Assembly (NCBI GenBank): GCA_900471925.1
Contig: UCGV01000027.1
Coordinates: forward strand, 1-64,000
Length of the DNA: 64,000 nt
DNA from: Hyphomicrobiales bacterium
GTDB taxonomy: Bacteria; Pseudomonadota; Alphaproteobacteria; Rhizobiales; Rhizobiaceae
Reading direction: 5' to 3'
Of the stretch, positions 43,021 to 50,203 are shown piece after piece. The notes under the pieces are model-generated. The model was not told where the DNA came from and made no database searches. It worked only from the letters and a program-made list of their open reading frames with translations. The position numbers and the translations under genes are program-made. Positions within the stretch are counted from its first letter, which is position 1, and each line of letters opens with the position of its first letter.

Positions 43021-43923
43021 ATGGCATTCGACGGCCGCCTGCTTTCAGGTGTCAGCACACTTGCCGCAGTGGTCGAAAGCGGCAGCTTCGTCAAGGCGGC
43101 CGATGCACTCGGCCTTTCGGCATCAGGTGTCAGCCGCGCAATATCACGGCTGGAGGCACGTGTCGGCGTGCGCCTGCTCGACCGCACCACCCGCTCCGTA
43201 CGGCTGACCGACGAAGGCGCCCGCTTCTATGAACAGGTCGCCCCGCATCTCGATGGCATCGAAGAAGCCGCAACCCGTGCCTCGGGTGCCTCGCTGACGG
43301 TGCGGGGCCGCTTGCGCGTCGATGTTGACCCGATCTTTTCCCGTATGGTGCTCGCCCCGCACCTGAAGCACTTCATGATCCGCTACCCGGCGCTTGAGCT
43401 CGAATTGATAACCCGTGACCTGATGAGCGATCTCGTCGCCGATGGCATCGATATCGCCATCCGCTTCGGTCAGCAGCCGAATTCATCGCGCATTGCCCGC
43501 AAACTGATGGAAACCCGCGTCCTGACGGTCGCAACCCCCGCTTATCTCGTCGAGCACGGTACCCCGAAGACGCCTGCCGATATTGTAAAGCACTCCTGCA
43601 TTCAGTTCCGCGATCCCTTGACCGGACAGACCTTCGAGTGGGAATTGCATAGAGGCAAGAAGATCGTGCCGCTCGGTGCACACGGCCCGCTTTTGATGAG
43701 CGACCCCGGCACAATGCTGGACGCCTGCCTTGCCGGCGCCGGCATCGCCCAGGTTCTTGCCCTCAGCGTCAAGGATCTGCTTGCCGAGGGACGACTCGTC
43801 GAGCTCTATCCGGATTGGCCGGGAGAAACCTTTCCTCTCTACGCGGTCCATCCCTCCCGGCATCACGTACCGGCCAAGGTCAATGCCTTCATTGAATTCT
43901 GCCTGGAACTCATTACGCACTAG
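43021..43923 (+). CDS. LysR-family transcriptional regulator
   Basis: 300 residues. N-terminal LysR winged helix-turn-helix (about 8-65: VSTLAAVVESGSFVKAADALGLSASGVSRAISRLEARVGVRLLDRTTRSVRLTDEG), then a substrate-binding-like effector domain (RLRVDVDPIFSRMVLAPHLKHFMIRYPALELELI). It belongs to the group with weak PTxxG motifs often called GcvA/DmlR-like. AGGAGTGACCC lies before the ATG. The target is not obvious: the upstream neighbour is a divergent membrane protein gene. Confidence 0.9.
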   Translation: MAFDGRLLSGVSTLAAVVESGSFVKAADALGLSASGVSRAISRLEARVGVRLLDRTTRSVRLTDEGARFYEQVAPHLDGIEEAATRASGASLTVRGRLRVDVDPIFSRMVLAPHLKHFMIRYPALELELITRDLMSDLVADGIDIAIRFGQQPNSSRIARKLMETRVLTVATPAYLVEHGTPKTPADIVKHSCIQFRDPLTGQTFEWELHRGKKIVPLGAHGPLLMSDPGTMLDACLAGAGIAQVLALSVKDLLAEGRLVELYPDWPGETFPLYAVHPSRHHVPAKVNAFIEFCLELITH

Positions 43924-44028
43924 ATGCCGACCTTCGAAAGTTGGTGACAACCTTCAGGCCCATGTTCCGGACCGACCGAAACGTGGGCTATGAAATTGCC
44001 GAACCGGAAACACTGCCCGAGGAAAGCC

Positions 44029-44217
44029 ATGAAGGGTTTCGCCGCCAACCTCACCGCCTCCCGCCTGGAGGAGATGCTTTCTCTCTACATGACACCGGAA
44101 AGCGGCAGCCACCACGAAGCCGATGACATCCGTCGGGAACGTAGTGCATCATCTGCGAGGACGGCCGAGCACACCGCTGAGCGCGCTGCACGCACTCGCG
44201 CGCTGACGGAAAACTGA
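44029..44217 (+). CDS. Small hypothetical protein, 62 aa
   Basis: Short ORF with GAGGAAAG 2 bases before ATG 44029, in a frame that could start earlier at 43990 without a ribosome binding site. The sequence begins KGFAANLTASRLEEMLSLYM, and the rest is very polar and Arg/Ala/Glu-rich, probably a coil. Convergent with the UspA gene, 4 bases apart. Unrecognised; could be a chance frame in high-GC DNA. Confidence 0.45.
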   Translation: MKGFAANLTASRLEEMLSLYMTPESGSHHEADDIRRERSASSARTAEHTAERAARTRALTEN

Positions 44218-44221
44218 GCTT

Positions 44222-44659
44222 CTACTTTACGACGAGCACCGGGATGCCAGCCTCGGAAAGAACTTCTGACGTCTGGCTGCCGAGCATGAGCCGGGAGATC
44301 CCGCGGCGGCCATGCGAAGAAATGACGATCAGGCCGCAACCCTGCTCCGCCGCAGTCTCCAGAATGGCGACCGCGGGCGACAGATGTACCTTGCTGACGA
44401 ACTCGGCAACAACGCCGGCACTCTTGGCCTTTGCGCCAATAATCTTCTCCAGATCCTCGATCTCCTGACGGCGGCCCTCACTGTAGCTGTCCATCGCCTC
44501 GGCCTGCACGATCCCCTGCATGGCAAAACCGGTCAGCGGTACGATAACGCTGACAACGGTCACGGGAACGTTGAGCGCCTTGGCAAGCGCAAGACCATGA
44601 TCGACGCCCCGGGCGGCAAGCTCCGAACCGTCAGTGGGCAACAATATGCGATTATACAT
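44222..44659 (-). CDS. Universal stress protein (UspA family)
   Basis: 145-residue cytoplasmic protein with the Usp fold. The opening YNRILLPTDGSELAARGVDHGLALAKAL is typical, and the ATP-binding signature G-2X-G-9X-G-S/T is present near the C-terminus (SSHGRRGISRLMLGSQTSEVL, then PVLVVK). So it belongs to the ATP-binding branch (MJ0577-like). Family members respond to starvation, oxygen limitation and other stress; no EcfG-type promoter was seen here. Confidence 0.92.
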   Translation of the reverse strand: MYNRILLPTDGSELAARGVDHGLALAKALNVPVTVVSVIVPLTGFAMQGIVQAEAMDSYSEGRRQEIEDLEKIIGAKAKSAGVVAEFVSKVHLSPAVAILETAAEQGCGLIVISSHGRRGISRLMLGSQTSEVLSEAGIPVLVVK

Positions 44660-44770
44660 GGGAGATCCGTTCTGCTGGCTGAATTCAGGTAGACAAGCAA
44701 TTCACCAGCAATGGTAGTCCCGCGCCTTGACGCAGGTCAACGCCGCAACCGTTTCAAGGCCGCGACACCA

Positions 44771-45022
44771 TCAATTCCAGAGGAAATCTTCGCTCGTGAT
44801 GCGAGTCGCAAGCTTGAGCGTACCGTCGGGCTGCACGACGTAGCGTTCGAATTCCCGATAGCCGAATTCGCCAAGGAAAGTATGTTTGACCACGGTGCCT
44901 GGCTTGTAAGGCGAATGGATAACCTTGCCGCCGTAGGTGAGGCTGCCGGGTATCGGCTTGTCTTCGCTCGTCGTGCTGCAACCGGCGACCAGAAGAAGAA
45001 TTGCGACACAAGCATATTTCAT
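44771..45022 (-). CDS. Small putative lipoprotein, 83 aa
   Basis: A signal peptide with a clear lipobox (KYACVAILLLVAGC, Cys at residue 15) is followed by a beta-rich mature part (GSLTYGGKVIHSPYKPGTVVKHTFLGEFGYREFERYVVQPDGTLKLATR). Probably anchored in the inner or outer membrane facing the periplasm. Start ATG 45022 is chosen because the signal peptide begins there; the frame runs 12 codons further. No family recognised. Confidence 0.72.
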   Translation of the reverse strand: MKYACVAILLLVAGCSTTSEDKPIPGSLTYGGKVIHSPYKPGTVVKHTFLGEFGYREFERYVVQPDGTLKLATRITSEDFLWN

Positions 45023-45111
45023 TGGAATCCCCGGAAACGACATGCCGTCACGACGCAACTATAGCGTTGCGGCAATTCACACGCACCGACTGTTTTTCAT
45101 TTGGGGAAAAA

Positions 45112-45188
45112 TGGTAGCGGGGGGCGGAATTGAACCGCCGACCTCAGGGTTATGAATCCTGCGCTCTCACCAACTGAGCTACCCAGCC
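45112..45188 (-). tRNA. tRNA-Met (CAT), elongator type
   Basis: 77 bases with encoded CCA. D stem GCTC/GAGC, anticodon loop TTCATAA, T arm GGCGG-TTCAATT-CCGCC. G1 and absence of the GGG/CCC anticodon stem argue against initiator tRNA. Two oddities: T4 faces C69 in the acceptor stem and A31 faces C39 in the anticodon stem. Confidence 0.92.
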
Positions 45189-45318
45189 ACTATTCAAACG
45201 AGCCATTCGCGAAGCGCTCTGCCCGTCGGATGAGCGGCTTATTAAGAGCGTAGCGTCTTTGTGTCAAGCATATGATGGAGAAAAAGGCCGTGCCGCCGCA
45301 TCGCCTTTCCCAGGAATT

Positions 45319-46518
45319 TTACGCGGCCACCGGCTGGCTCAAAAGCGCCTTCAGGGAGGCTTCGGTTGCGGGTTCGCGCTCGGAGCGCTCGATGAAACCG
45401 CCGCCATAAACACGGGCGTCGTCGCCCGGCGCCGAGTAGAGTGCACAGGCCTGTCCGGGCGCAATACCGGCTTCACCGATCGTCAGATCGACATAAATGC
45501 CGCTCGCATCCCTATGCAGCACGGCCGGTGCCGGTGCCCGCGTGGAGCGGACCTTTGCATAGCAGGCAAAGCCTTCTCCAGATGCTGCGGCCTCAAGTGC
45601 TTCATCACCCAGCCAGTTGACGTCGCGCAGATAGACGCGGTGTGTTTCCAGCGCTTCCTTGGGACCAACGATGACGCGGCGCGAGCGGGCATCAAGATAG
45701 ACGACGTAAAGCGGCTCGCCCGTGGCGACGCCGATACCGCGACGCTGGCCGATCGTATAATGCAGGATACCCTCGTGCTGGCCGAGGATGCGGCCGTCGA
45801 GATGGACGATATCACCTGCCAGCGCCGAATTCGGCTTCAGCTTGGTGATGATGTCGGAATATTTGCCCTGCGGGACAAAGCAGATGTCCTGGCTGTCGGC
45901 CTTCTTGGCAACGACGAGGCCCATCTCTTCGGCAAGCCGTCGGGTCTCGGCCTTCGGCAGACCACCAAGGGGAAAACGCAGATAGTCGATCTGCTCCTGC
46001 GTCGTCGCGAACAGGAAATAGCTCTGGTCGCGGTCGGCATCAGCCGGGCGGTAGAGCGCGCGGCGGCCGGGATTGCAGGAGGACGGGTTCGGACGCGAGC
46101 GGATGTAATGGCCGGTCGCCAGCGCATCGGCGCCGAGTTCCTTGGCGGTCGCCAGGAGATCGGCAAACTTGACAGTCTGGTTGCAGGCGACACAGGGGAT
46201 CGGCGTCTCGCCCGCGACATAGCTTTCAGCAAAGGGATTGATAACCGTTTCGCGGAAGCGCTTCTCGTAGTCGAGCACGTAATGCGGAATGCCGAGCGTT
46301 TCGCAGACGCGACGCGCATCGTCTATATCTTGCCCCGCGCAGCAGGAGCCCGCGCGATGGACCGCCGCGCCATGATCATAGAGCTGCAGCGTAATACCCA
46401 GCACATCATAGCCCTGGCGTTTGAGAAGCCCGGCCACGACGGAGCTGTCAACGCCGCCCGACATGGCAACGACGACACGGGTGTCTTCCGGCTTCTTGTC
46501 AAAATCCAGTGTGTTCAC
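45319..46518 (-). CDS. mnmA: tRNA-specific 2-thiouridylase MnmA
   Basis: 399 residues. Inserts sulfur at U34 of tRNA-Lys/Glu/Gln. PP-loop ATP site [18 protein letters not shown], catalytic Cys in [12 protein letters not shown] and second Cys in [12 protein letters not shown], all in family order, with the C-terminal beta-barrel intact. The open frame extends to 46806, but the protein family starts at GTG 46518 ([14 protein letters not shown]); the ribosome binding site is weak. Downstream on the same strand is tRNA-Met, 130 bases away. Confidence 0.92.
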   Translation of the reverse strand: MNTLDFDKKPEDTRVVVAMSGGVDSSVVAGLLKRQGYDVLGITLQLYDHGAAVHRAGSCCAGQDIDDARRVCETLGIPHYVLDYEKRFRETVINPFAESYVAGETPIPCVACNQTVKFADLLATAKELGADALATGHYIRSRPNPSSCNPGRRALYRPADADRDQSYFLFATTQEQIDYLRFPLGGLPKAETRRLAEEMGLVVAKKADSQDICFVPQGKYSDIITKLKPNSALAGDIVHLDGRILGQHEGILHYTIGQRRGIGVATGEPLYVVYLDARSRRVIVGPKEALETHRVYLRDVNWLGDEALEAAASGEGFACYAKVRSTRAPAPAVLHRDASGIYVDLTIGEAGIAPGQACALYSAPGDDARVYGGGFIERSEREPATEASLKALLSQPVAA

Positions 46519-46738
46519 GGGGTACTGCCAAATTCTGTGCTGTTTCGATCCGCCTGTTCTTAACGTTGAATGTGGCGGATTTCCTGTATCTCCGGCGGGA
46601 TCGGCCGCCAGCCTGCATGGGCGACGGATATAGAAACTATTACGCGCATACGCAAGGGCCGGGTTTTTCCGGCAGGTCCGCAGCGTCATGCGCGAGTCAC
46701 GCATTGCAGCTATTCGCAATCGACCTTTGATAGGCCGC

Positions 46739-46759
46739 ATTTCATCACATAGATGAAAT
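46739..46759. promoter_or_regulatory. Inverted repeat ahead of the EamA gene
   Basis: ATTTCATC (46739-46746), spacer ACATA, GATGAAAT (46752-46759): perfect 8-bp arms, 27 bases before the EamA ATG and in the divergent mnmA/EamA region. Possible operator; binding protein unknown. Confidence 0.4.
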
Positions 46760-46786
46760 GACCCACCTTTTAGAAGATTCGGATAA

Positions 46787-47743
46787 ATGACAGCCGCCTC
46801 CACCACGCTTCGTGGCGTCCTCGTCGCATTTGCGGCCTATGCCGTCTTTGCCTTCAGCGATGCATCCATCAAGGCCCTGCACGGCACGGTTCCCTCCTTC
46901 CAGGTCGCCTTCACGGGCGCCGTCCTCAGCATTGCCGCCCTGCCCTTCATAAAAGGACCAGGCGATTCATGGCTGGATATTTTCAGGACCACGAACCGTC
47001 CGCTCTGGATGGTGCGCTTTGCCGCCGGCGCAATCGGTGCGATCGCCTCCATCATCACCTTCACCAAGCTGCCGATGGCCGAAGCCTTCTGCCTTCTCTT
47101 CCTGCTTCCGTCCTTTGTCACCATTCTCTCGGTGGTCTTCCTGAAGGAGGACGTCCGCTGGCAGCGCTGGGCCGCTGTCATCGTCGGTTTTCTGGGCGTG
47201 CTCGTGGTTCTCAGGCCCGGCTTCCGTGAATTGTCGGTCGGCCATCTGGCGGCGACGATCGGCGCTATCAGCGCTGCCATCGCAATTGTCATCCTGCGCA
47301 AGCTCGGCCCTGCCGAAAAGCGCCTGTCGCTCTACGGTGCATCGCTGCTCGGCACACTCATCGTCAGCGGCCTGCTCATGCTATCGCAGGTGGTTGTGCC
47401 GACGCCGCAGCAATGGTTATTCCTGACAAGCTATGGCCTGCTTGGCGCTGCCGGCAACGTCATGCTGATGACGGCGGCCCGGCTCGCACCGGCAACGCTG
47501 GTCGCCACACCGCAATATAGCCAGATGATCTGGGCGATTGCCTTCGGTTACCTGTTCTTCAACGACAGCGTCGATCTGCCGATGGCTTTGGGCATCGTGC
47601 TCATCATCTGCTCAGGCCTGCTGACGCTGATCCGCGAGCGTAAACGCCATGTGCCCCTGCCCGCGGCCGTCGCTTCGGGCGACGCGCAGTCCCCGATCGC
47701 CACGACACCGGTCGAAGGCGAGGCGGAAGGGCCGAAGCGGTAG
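46787..47743 (+). CDS. EamA-family (DMT superfamily) transporter
   Basis: 318-residue inner membrane protein with about ten helices in two EamA repeats ([20 protein letters not shown] at the start; [38 protein letters not shown] in the second repeat). Most members export metabolites or take up small molecules; the closest characterised type by feel is the SAM/riboflavin-like group, but the substrate cannot be told. Polar Pro/Ala-rich C-terminal tail of about 30 residues. Confidence 0.85.
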   Translation: MTAASTTLRGVLVAFAAYAVFAFSDASIKALHGTVPSFQVAFTGAVLSIAALPFIKGPGDSWLDIFRTTNRPLWMVRFAAGAIGAIASIITFTKLPMAEAFCLLFLLPSFVTILSVVFLKEDVRWQRWAAVIVGFLGVLVVLRPGFRELSVGHLAATIGAISAAIAIVILRKLGPAEKRLSLYGASLLGTLIVSGLLMLSQVVVPTPQQWLFLTSYGLLGAAGNVMLMTAARLAPATLVATPQYSQMIWAIAFGYLFFNDSVDLPMALGIVLIICSGLLTLIRERKRHVPLPAAVASGDAQSPIATTPVEGEAEGPKR

Positions 47744-47840
47744 ACCTGTTCCGCCGCTTCAAGCCGCTTCCGAGCCGGCAGCTTGCTCATGACAGCCCGC
47801 AAGCGCGGAAGTGCTGCCGGAATTCGATGAGAGAAGGCGT

Positions 47841-47868
47841 TTAAAAAAGACGCAGCCGAAGCTGCGCC
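47841..47868 (-). terminator. Rho-independent terminator of the 33-aa ORF
   Basis: On the minus strand GGCGCAGC-TTCG-GCTGCGTC is followed by TTTTTTAA, 28 bases after the stop of the tiny gene at 47896. Confidence 0.88.
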
Positions 47869-47895
47869 TTCATTGAAGAGGTTGGTGCTGCCGGC

Positions 47896-47997
47896 TCAGG
47901 TGCCGATCAGTTTGTTGCAGGCAAGTGCGATGCCCGGATTGGCGATGATGGCGGTCACGATCGCCAGACCGATCATCGAAAGTGTGTAGCGTTTCAT
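47896..47997 (-). CDS. Tiny exported or membrane peptide, 33 aa
   Basis: Too short for routine gene callers. AAGGAGG lies 6 bases before the ATG and a textbook terminator follows the stop, so it is very likely expressed. The peptide is KRYTLSMIGLAIVTAIIANP then GIALACNKLIGT: a basic N-terminus, a hydrophobic helix and a short tail with one Cys, either a membrane peptide or a signal peptide with a tiny mature part. No homologue is known to me. Confidence 0.65.
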   Translation of the reverse strand: MKRYTLSMIGLAIVTAIIANPGIALACNKLIGT

Positions 47998-48093
47998 GTG
48001 CATCCTCCTTTCCAGCCCCTTGTGGAGTATGCAATGCTGACTGGCATTCTCAAAATAACGAATGATTGAGGCCGCCGTGTATGCCGTAGGCCA

Positions 48094-49218
48094 TCAGCGT
48101 TCCAAGCTCGGATCGACGAAGAGCGAACCATTATAGGCGCCGCAGCTCGTGCGGATGGCAACCACGATCCAGATTGCGGCAAGGGCCGCGACCAAAGCCT
48201 CCCCGAGACCGGCAAGCAACGGCAGCGGAAAGATACTCGAAAGCCGCAGTGTCGCGACGGCATAAACTCCGATCGGGAAGGTATAACCCCACCAGCCGAG
48301 ATTGAATGGCAGGCCCTGCCGCAGGTGATTGATGGTGATAGCCACTGCAAGACCGAGCCACCAGAGACCATACCCCCATAGCAGTACTGCACCGAGCAAA
48401 GCCGCGCCGCAGACGGCCGGAGCGATTGCGCCAAGGCCGCTTGCAGCCAGAGCCGAACCGCCGTTGACGGAAAACAGCGTCAGGCCGAGCGCTCCGGTGC
48501 CGACAGGACCAAGCGCCAGGAAGCTCGTTGCCGCCATGCCGGCAGGCGGCAGTTTGTGCAAGGCCATGCGAAGGAAGAGGATCACGAGAATGCCGAGCGC
48601 CAGCGGCACCGAGCAGGACCACAACATGAAGCTCGCAAACAGCACCTGAAGCTGCTCACCGGCGGTAAGATGCGGCACGAGCAGCCCGCCGCTGGCAGCA
48701 GCGACCTCCGAGGCGACGACCGGCAATAGCCAGACGGCGCTCATCTGCTCGATTGCGTGCTCCTGCCGCGTGAACATGACCAGTGGGATGGCAAGCCCCG
48801 CGAGAATTGCCAGCGCCGCATCAAACCACCACAGATACGCCGCGATCGCGACTGCGGCGCCGCCGAAAAGCGATGGCCCGAAGATCAGGAAGCCGTTGAC
48901 GATGGTCGCAAGCCCCATGGGAATGCAGCCGAAAAACATCGAGACAACAGGATGGTCAAATGCCCGGAGCGCCGCGCGCGGATGCAGCAGCCACTTGCCG
49001 GCATAGAGACAGGTGAGCATGACAAACAGGCCGATATTCGCCAGCCACAAGGCTTTGCCCGCCGCAAGCACTGACGGCGTACCGGGAAACTGGCCGAGAC
49101 AGACGGCGAGAATTCCTGTTCCCATCGTCGTTGCAAACCAGTTCGGCGTAAAATGGCGCAGAATGTGTGCCCGCGCACGAACAGTTGGAACAGAGGACGA
49201 AAATTGCAGGGCGGTCAT
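48094..49218 (-). CDS. TDT/SLAC1-family transporter (TehA/sulfite exporter type)
   Basis: 374-residue inner membrane protein with ten predicted helices. The opening FTPNWFATTMGTGILAVCLGQFPG and the end-region WWGYTFPIGVYAVATLRLS match the tellurite-resistance/dicarboxylate transporter (TDT) family. Members export sulfite or move C4-dicarboxylates or anions. Divergent from a CysB-like LysR gene with a LysR-type palindrome between them, which would fit sulfite or sulfur control, but the substrate is inferred only. Confidence 0.87.
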   Translation of the reverse strand: MTALQFSSSVPTVRARAHILRHFTPNWFATTMGTGILAVCLGQFPGTPSVLAAGKALWLANIGLFVMLTCLYAGKWLLHPRAALRAFDHPVVSMFFGCIPMGLATIVNGFLIFGPSLFGGAAVAIAAYLWWFDAALAILAGLAIPLVMFTRQEHAIEQMSAVWLLPVVASEVAAASGGLLVPHLTAGEQLQVLFASFMLWSCSVPLALGILVILFLRMALHKLPPAGMAATSFLALGPVGTGALGLTLFSVNGGSALAASGLGAIAPAVCGAALLGAVLLWGYGLWWLGLAVAITINHLRQGLPFNLGWWGYTFPIGVYAVATLRLSSIFPLPLLAGLGEALVAALAAIWIVVAIRTSCGAYNGSLFVDPSLER

Positions 49219-49293
49219 GACGAATTCCTTTCGTTGACCACTTTCATACCGGCATCAAATAATCGCTTCCAACGATTTATCTTTGTCATTTTA

Positions 49294-49308
49294 TTCGATA
49301 ATATCGAA
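49294..49308. promoter_or_regulatory. LysR-type operator (perfect palindrome)
   Basis: TTCGATAATATCGAA is perfectly symmetric and contains the T-N11-A LysR box. It lies in the divergent promoter region between the TDT exporter and the LysR gene, 16 bases before the LysR ATG. Confidence 0.65.
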
Positions 49309-49324
49309 CGCTCGAGGAGCCGAA

Positions 49325-50203
49325 ATGACGCTGGAACAGCTTAGAATATTCGTGGAAGTGGCAGCACGCCAGCACATCACCAAGGCCGCCGCGCATCTGA
49401 ACATGACCCAGTCCGCTGTCAGTGCCGCGATCACCGCACTGGAGACGCGTCATGCCGTGACCCTCTTCGACCGCGTTGGCCGCTCCATCGTGCTGAACCG
49501 GACCGGCCAGCTGTTCCTCAAGGAGGCGCAGGCCGTGCTCGCCAGCGCCAAGGCGGCGGAAGCCGCGCTCATGGATCTCTCCGGCCTGATGCATGGAGAG
49601 CTCACGATCATGGCAAGCCAGACGATCGGCGGCTATTGGCTCTCGCCGCGGCTAGCTGCGTTCCGCCGAGATTATCCGGGCATCGATCTCGCGATCCGCA
49701 TCGGCAATACCGCCGAAGTGTCGGACGCGGTGGCGCATGGCGAGGTGGAGGTGGGCCTGATCGAATGGCCGAGCGACAGGCGCGGCATATCGGCAAGACA
49801 GGTCGCTTTGGACGAAATGATCGTGGTCGTTGCCCCAAACCATCCCTGGGCGGACGGCAGATTACGCGGCGCCGCCGATTTTTCGGAGACACAATGGGTG
49901 TTGCGTGAACAGGGATCTGGCACCCGCCTTGCCTTCGAAAGCCTTCTGCAGACAGCAGGCCTCGATATCGGGTCCCTTGATGTGGCAATGGTGTTGCCGG
50001 AAAACGAACCGCTTGTCGGACTCGTCGAAGCCGGCCTTGGCGCGACACTGATGTCACGCAGCGTCGTAGCGATGAAGCTGGAAAACGGGCTGCTCACCGA
50101 GGTGAATATGCCACCCCTGCCCCGCCCCTTCTTCCTGCTGCGCCACAAGGAGCGCTATCGCAGCAAGGCGGCGGATGCTTTCGATGCGATGATCTCAGGC
50201 TGA
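49325..50203 (+). CDS. LysR-family transcriptional regulator
   Basis: 292 residues. LysR helix-turn-helix at about 4-62 (TLEQLRIFVEVAARQHITKAAAHLNMTQSAVSAAITALETRHAVTLFDRVGRSIVLNRTG) and an effector domain (GELTIMASQTIGGYWLSPRLAAFRRDYPGIDLAIRIGNT), the CysR/CbbR-like type. ATG 49325 has GAGGAG upstream; the frame begins 14 codons earlier, over the operator. Probably controls the divergent TDT gene and itself. Its 3' end overlaps the convergent GGDEF-EAL gene by 9 bases. Confidence 0.9.
   Translation: MTLEQLRIFVEVAARQHITKAAAHLNMTQSAVSAAITALETRHAVTLFDRVGRSIVLNRTGQLFLKEAQAVLASAKAAEAALMDLSGLMHGELTIMASQTIGGYWLSPRLAAFRRDYPGIDLAIRIGNTAEVSDAVAHGEVEVGLIEWPSDRRGISARQVALDEMIVVVAPNHPWADGRLRGAADFSETQWVLREQGSGTRLAFESLLQTAGLDIGSLDVAMVLPENEPLVGLVEAGLGATLMSRSVVAMKLENGLLTEVNMPPLPRPFFLLRHKERYRSKAADAFDAMISG

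Noticed and set aside
45259-46563. 434-codon frame antisense to mnmA
   Set aside because: Same codon-bias effect; the minus-strand MnmA has all catalytic motifs.
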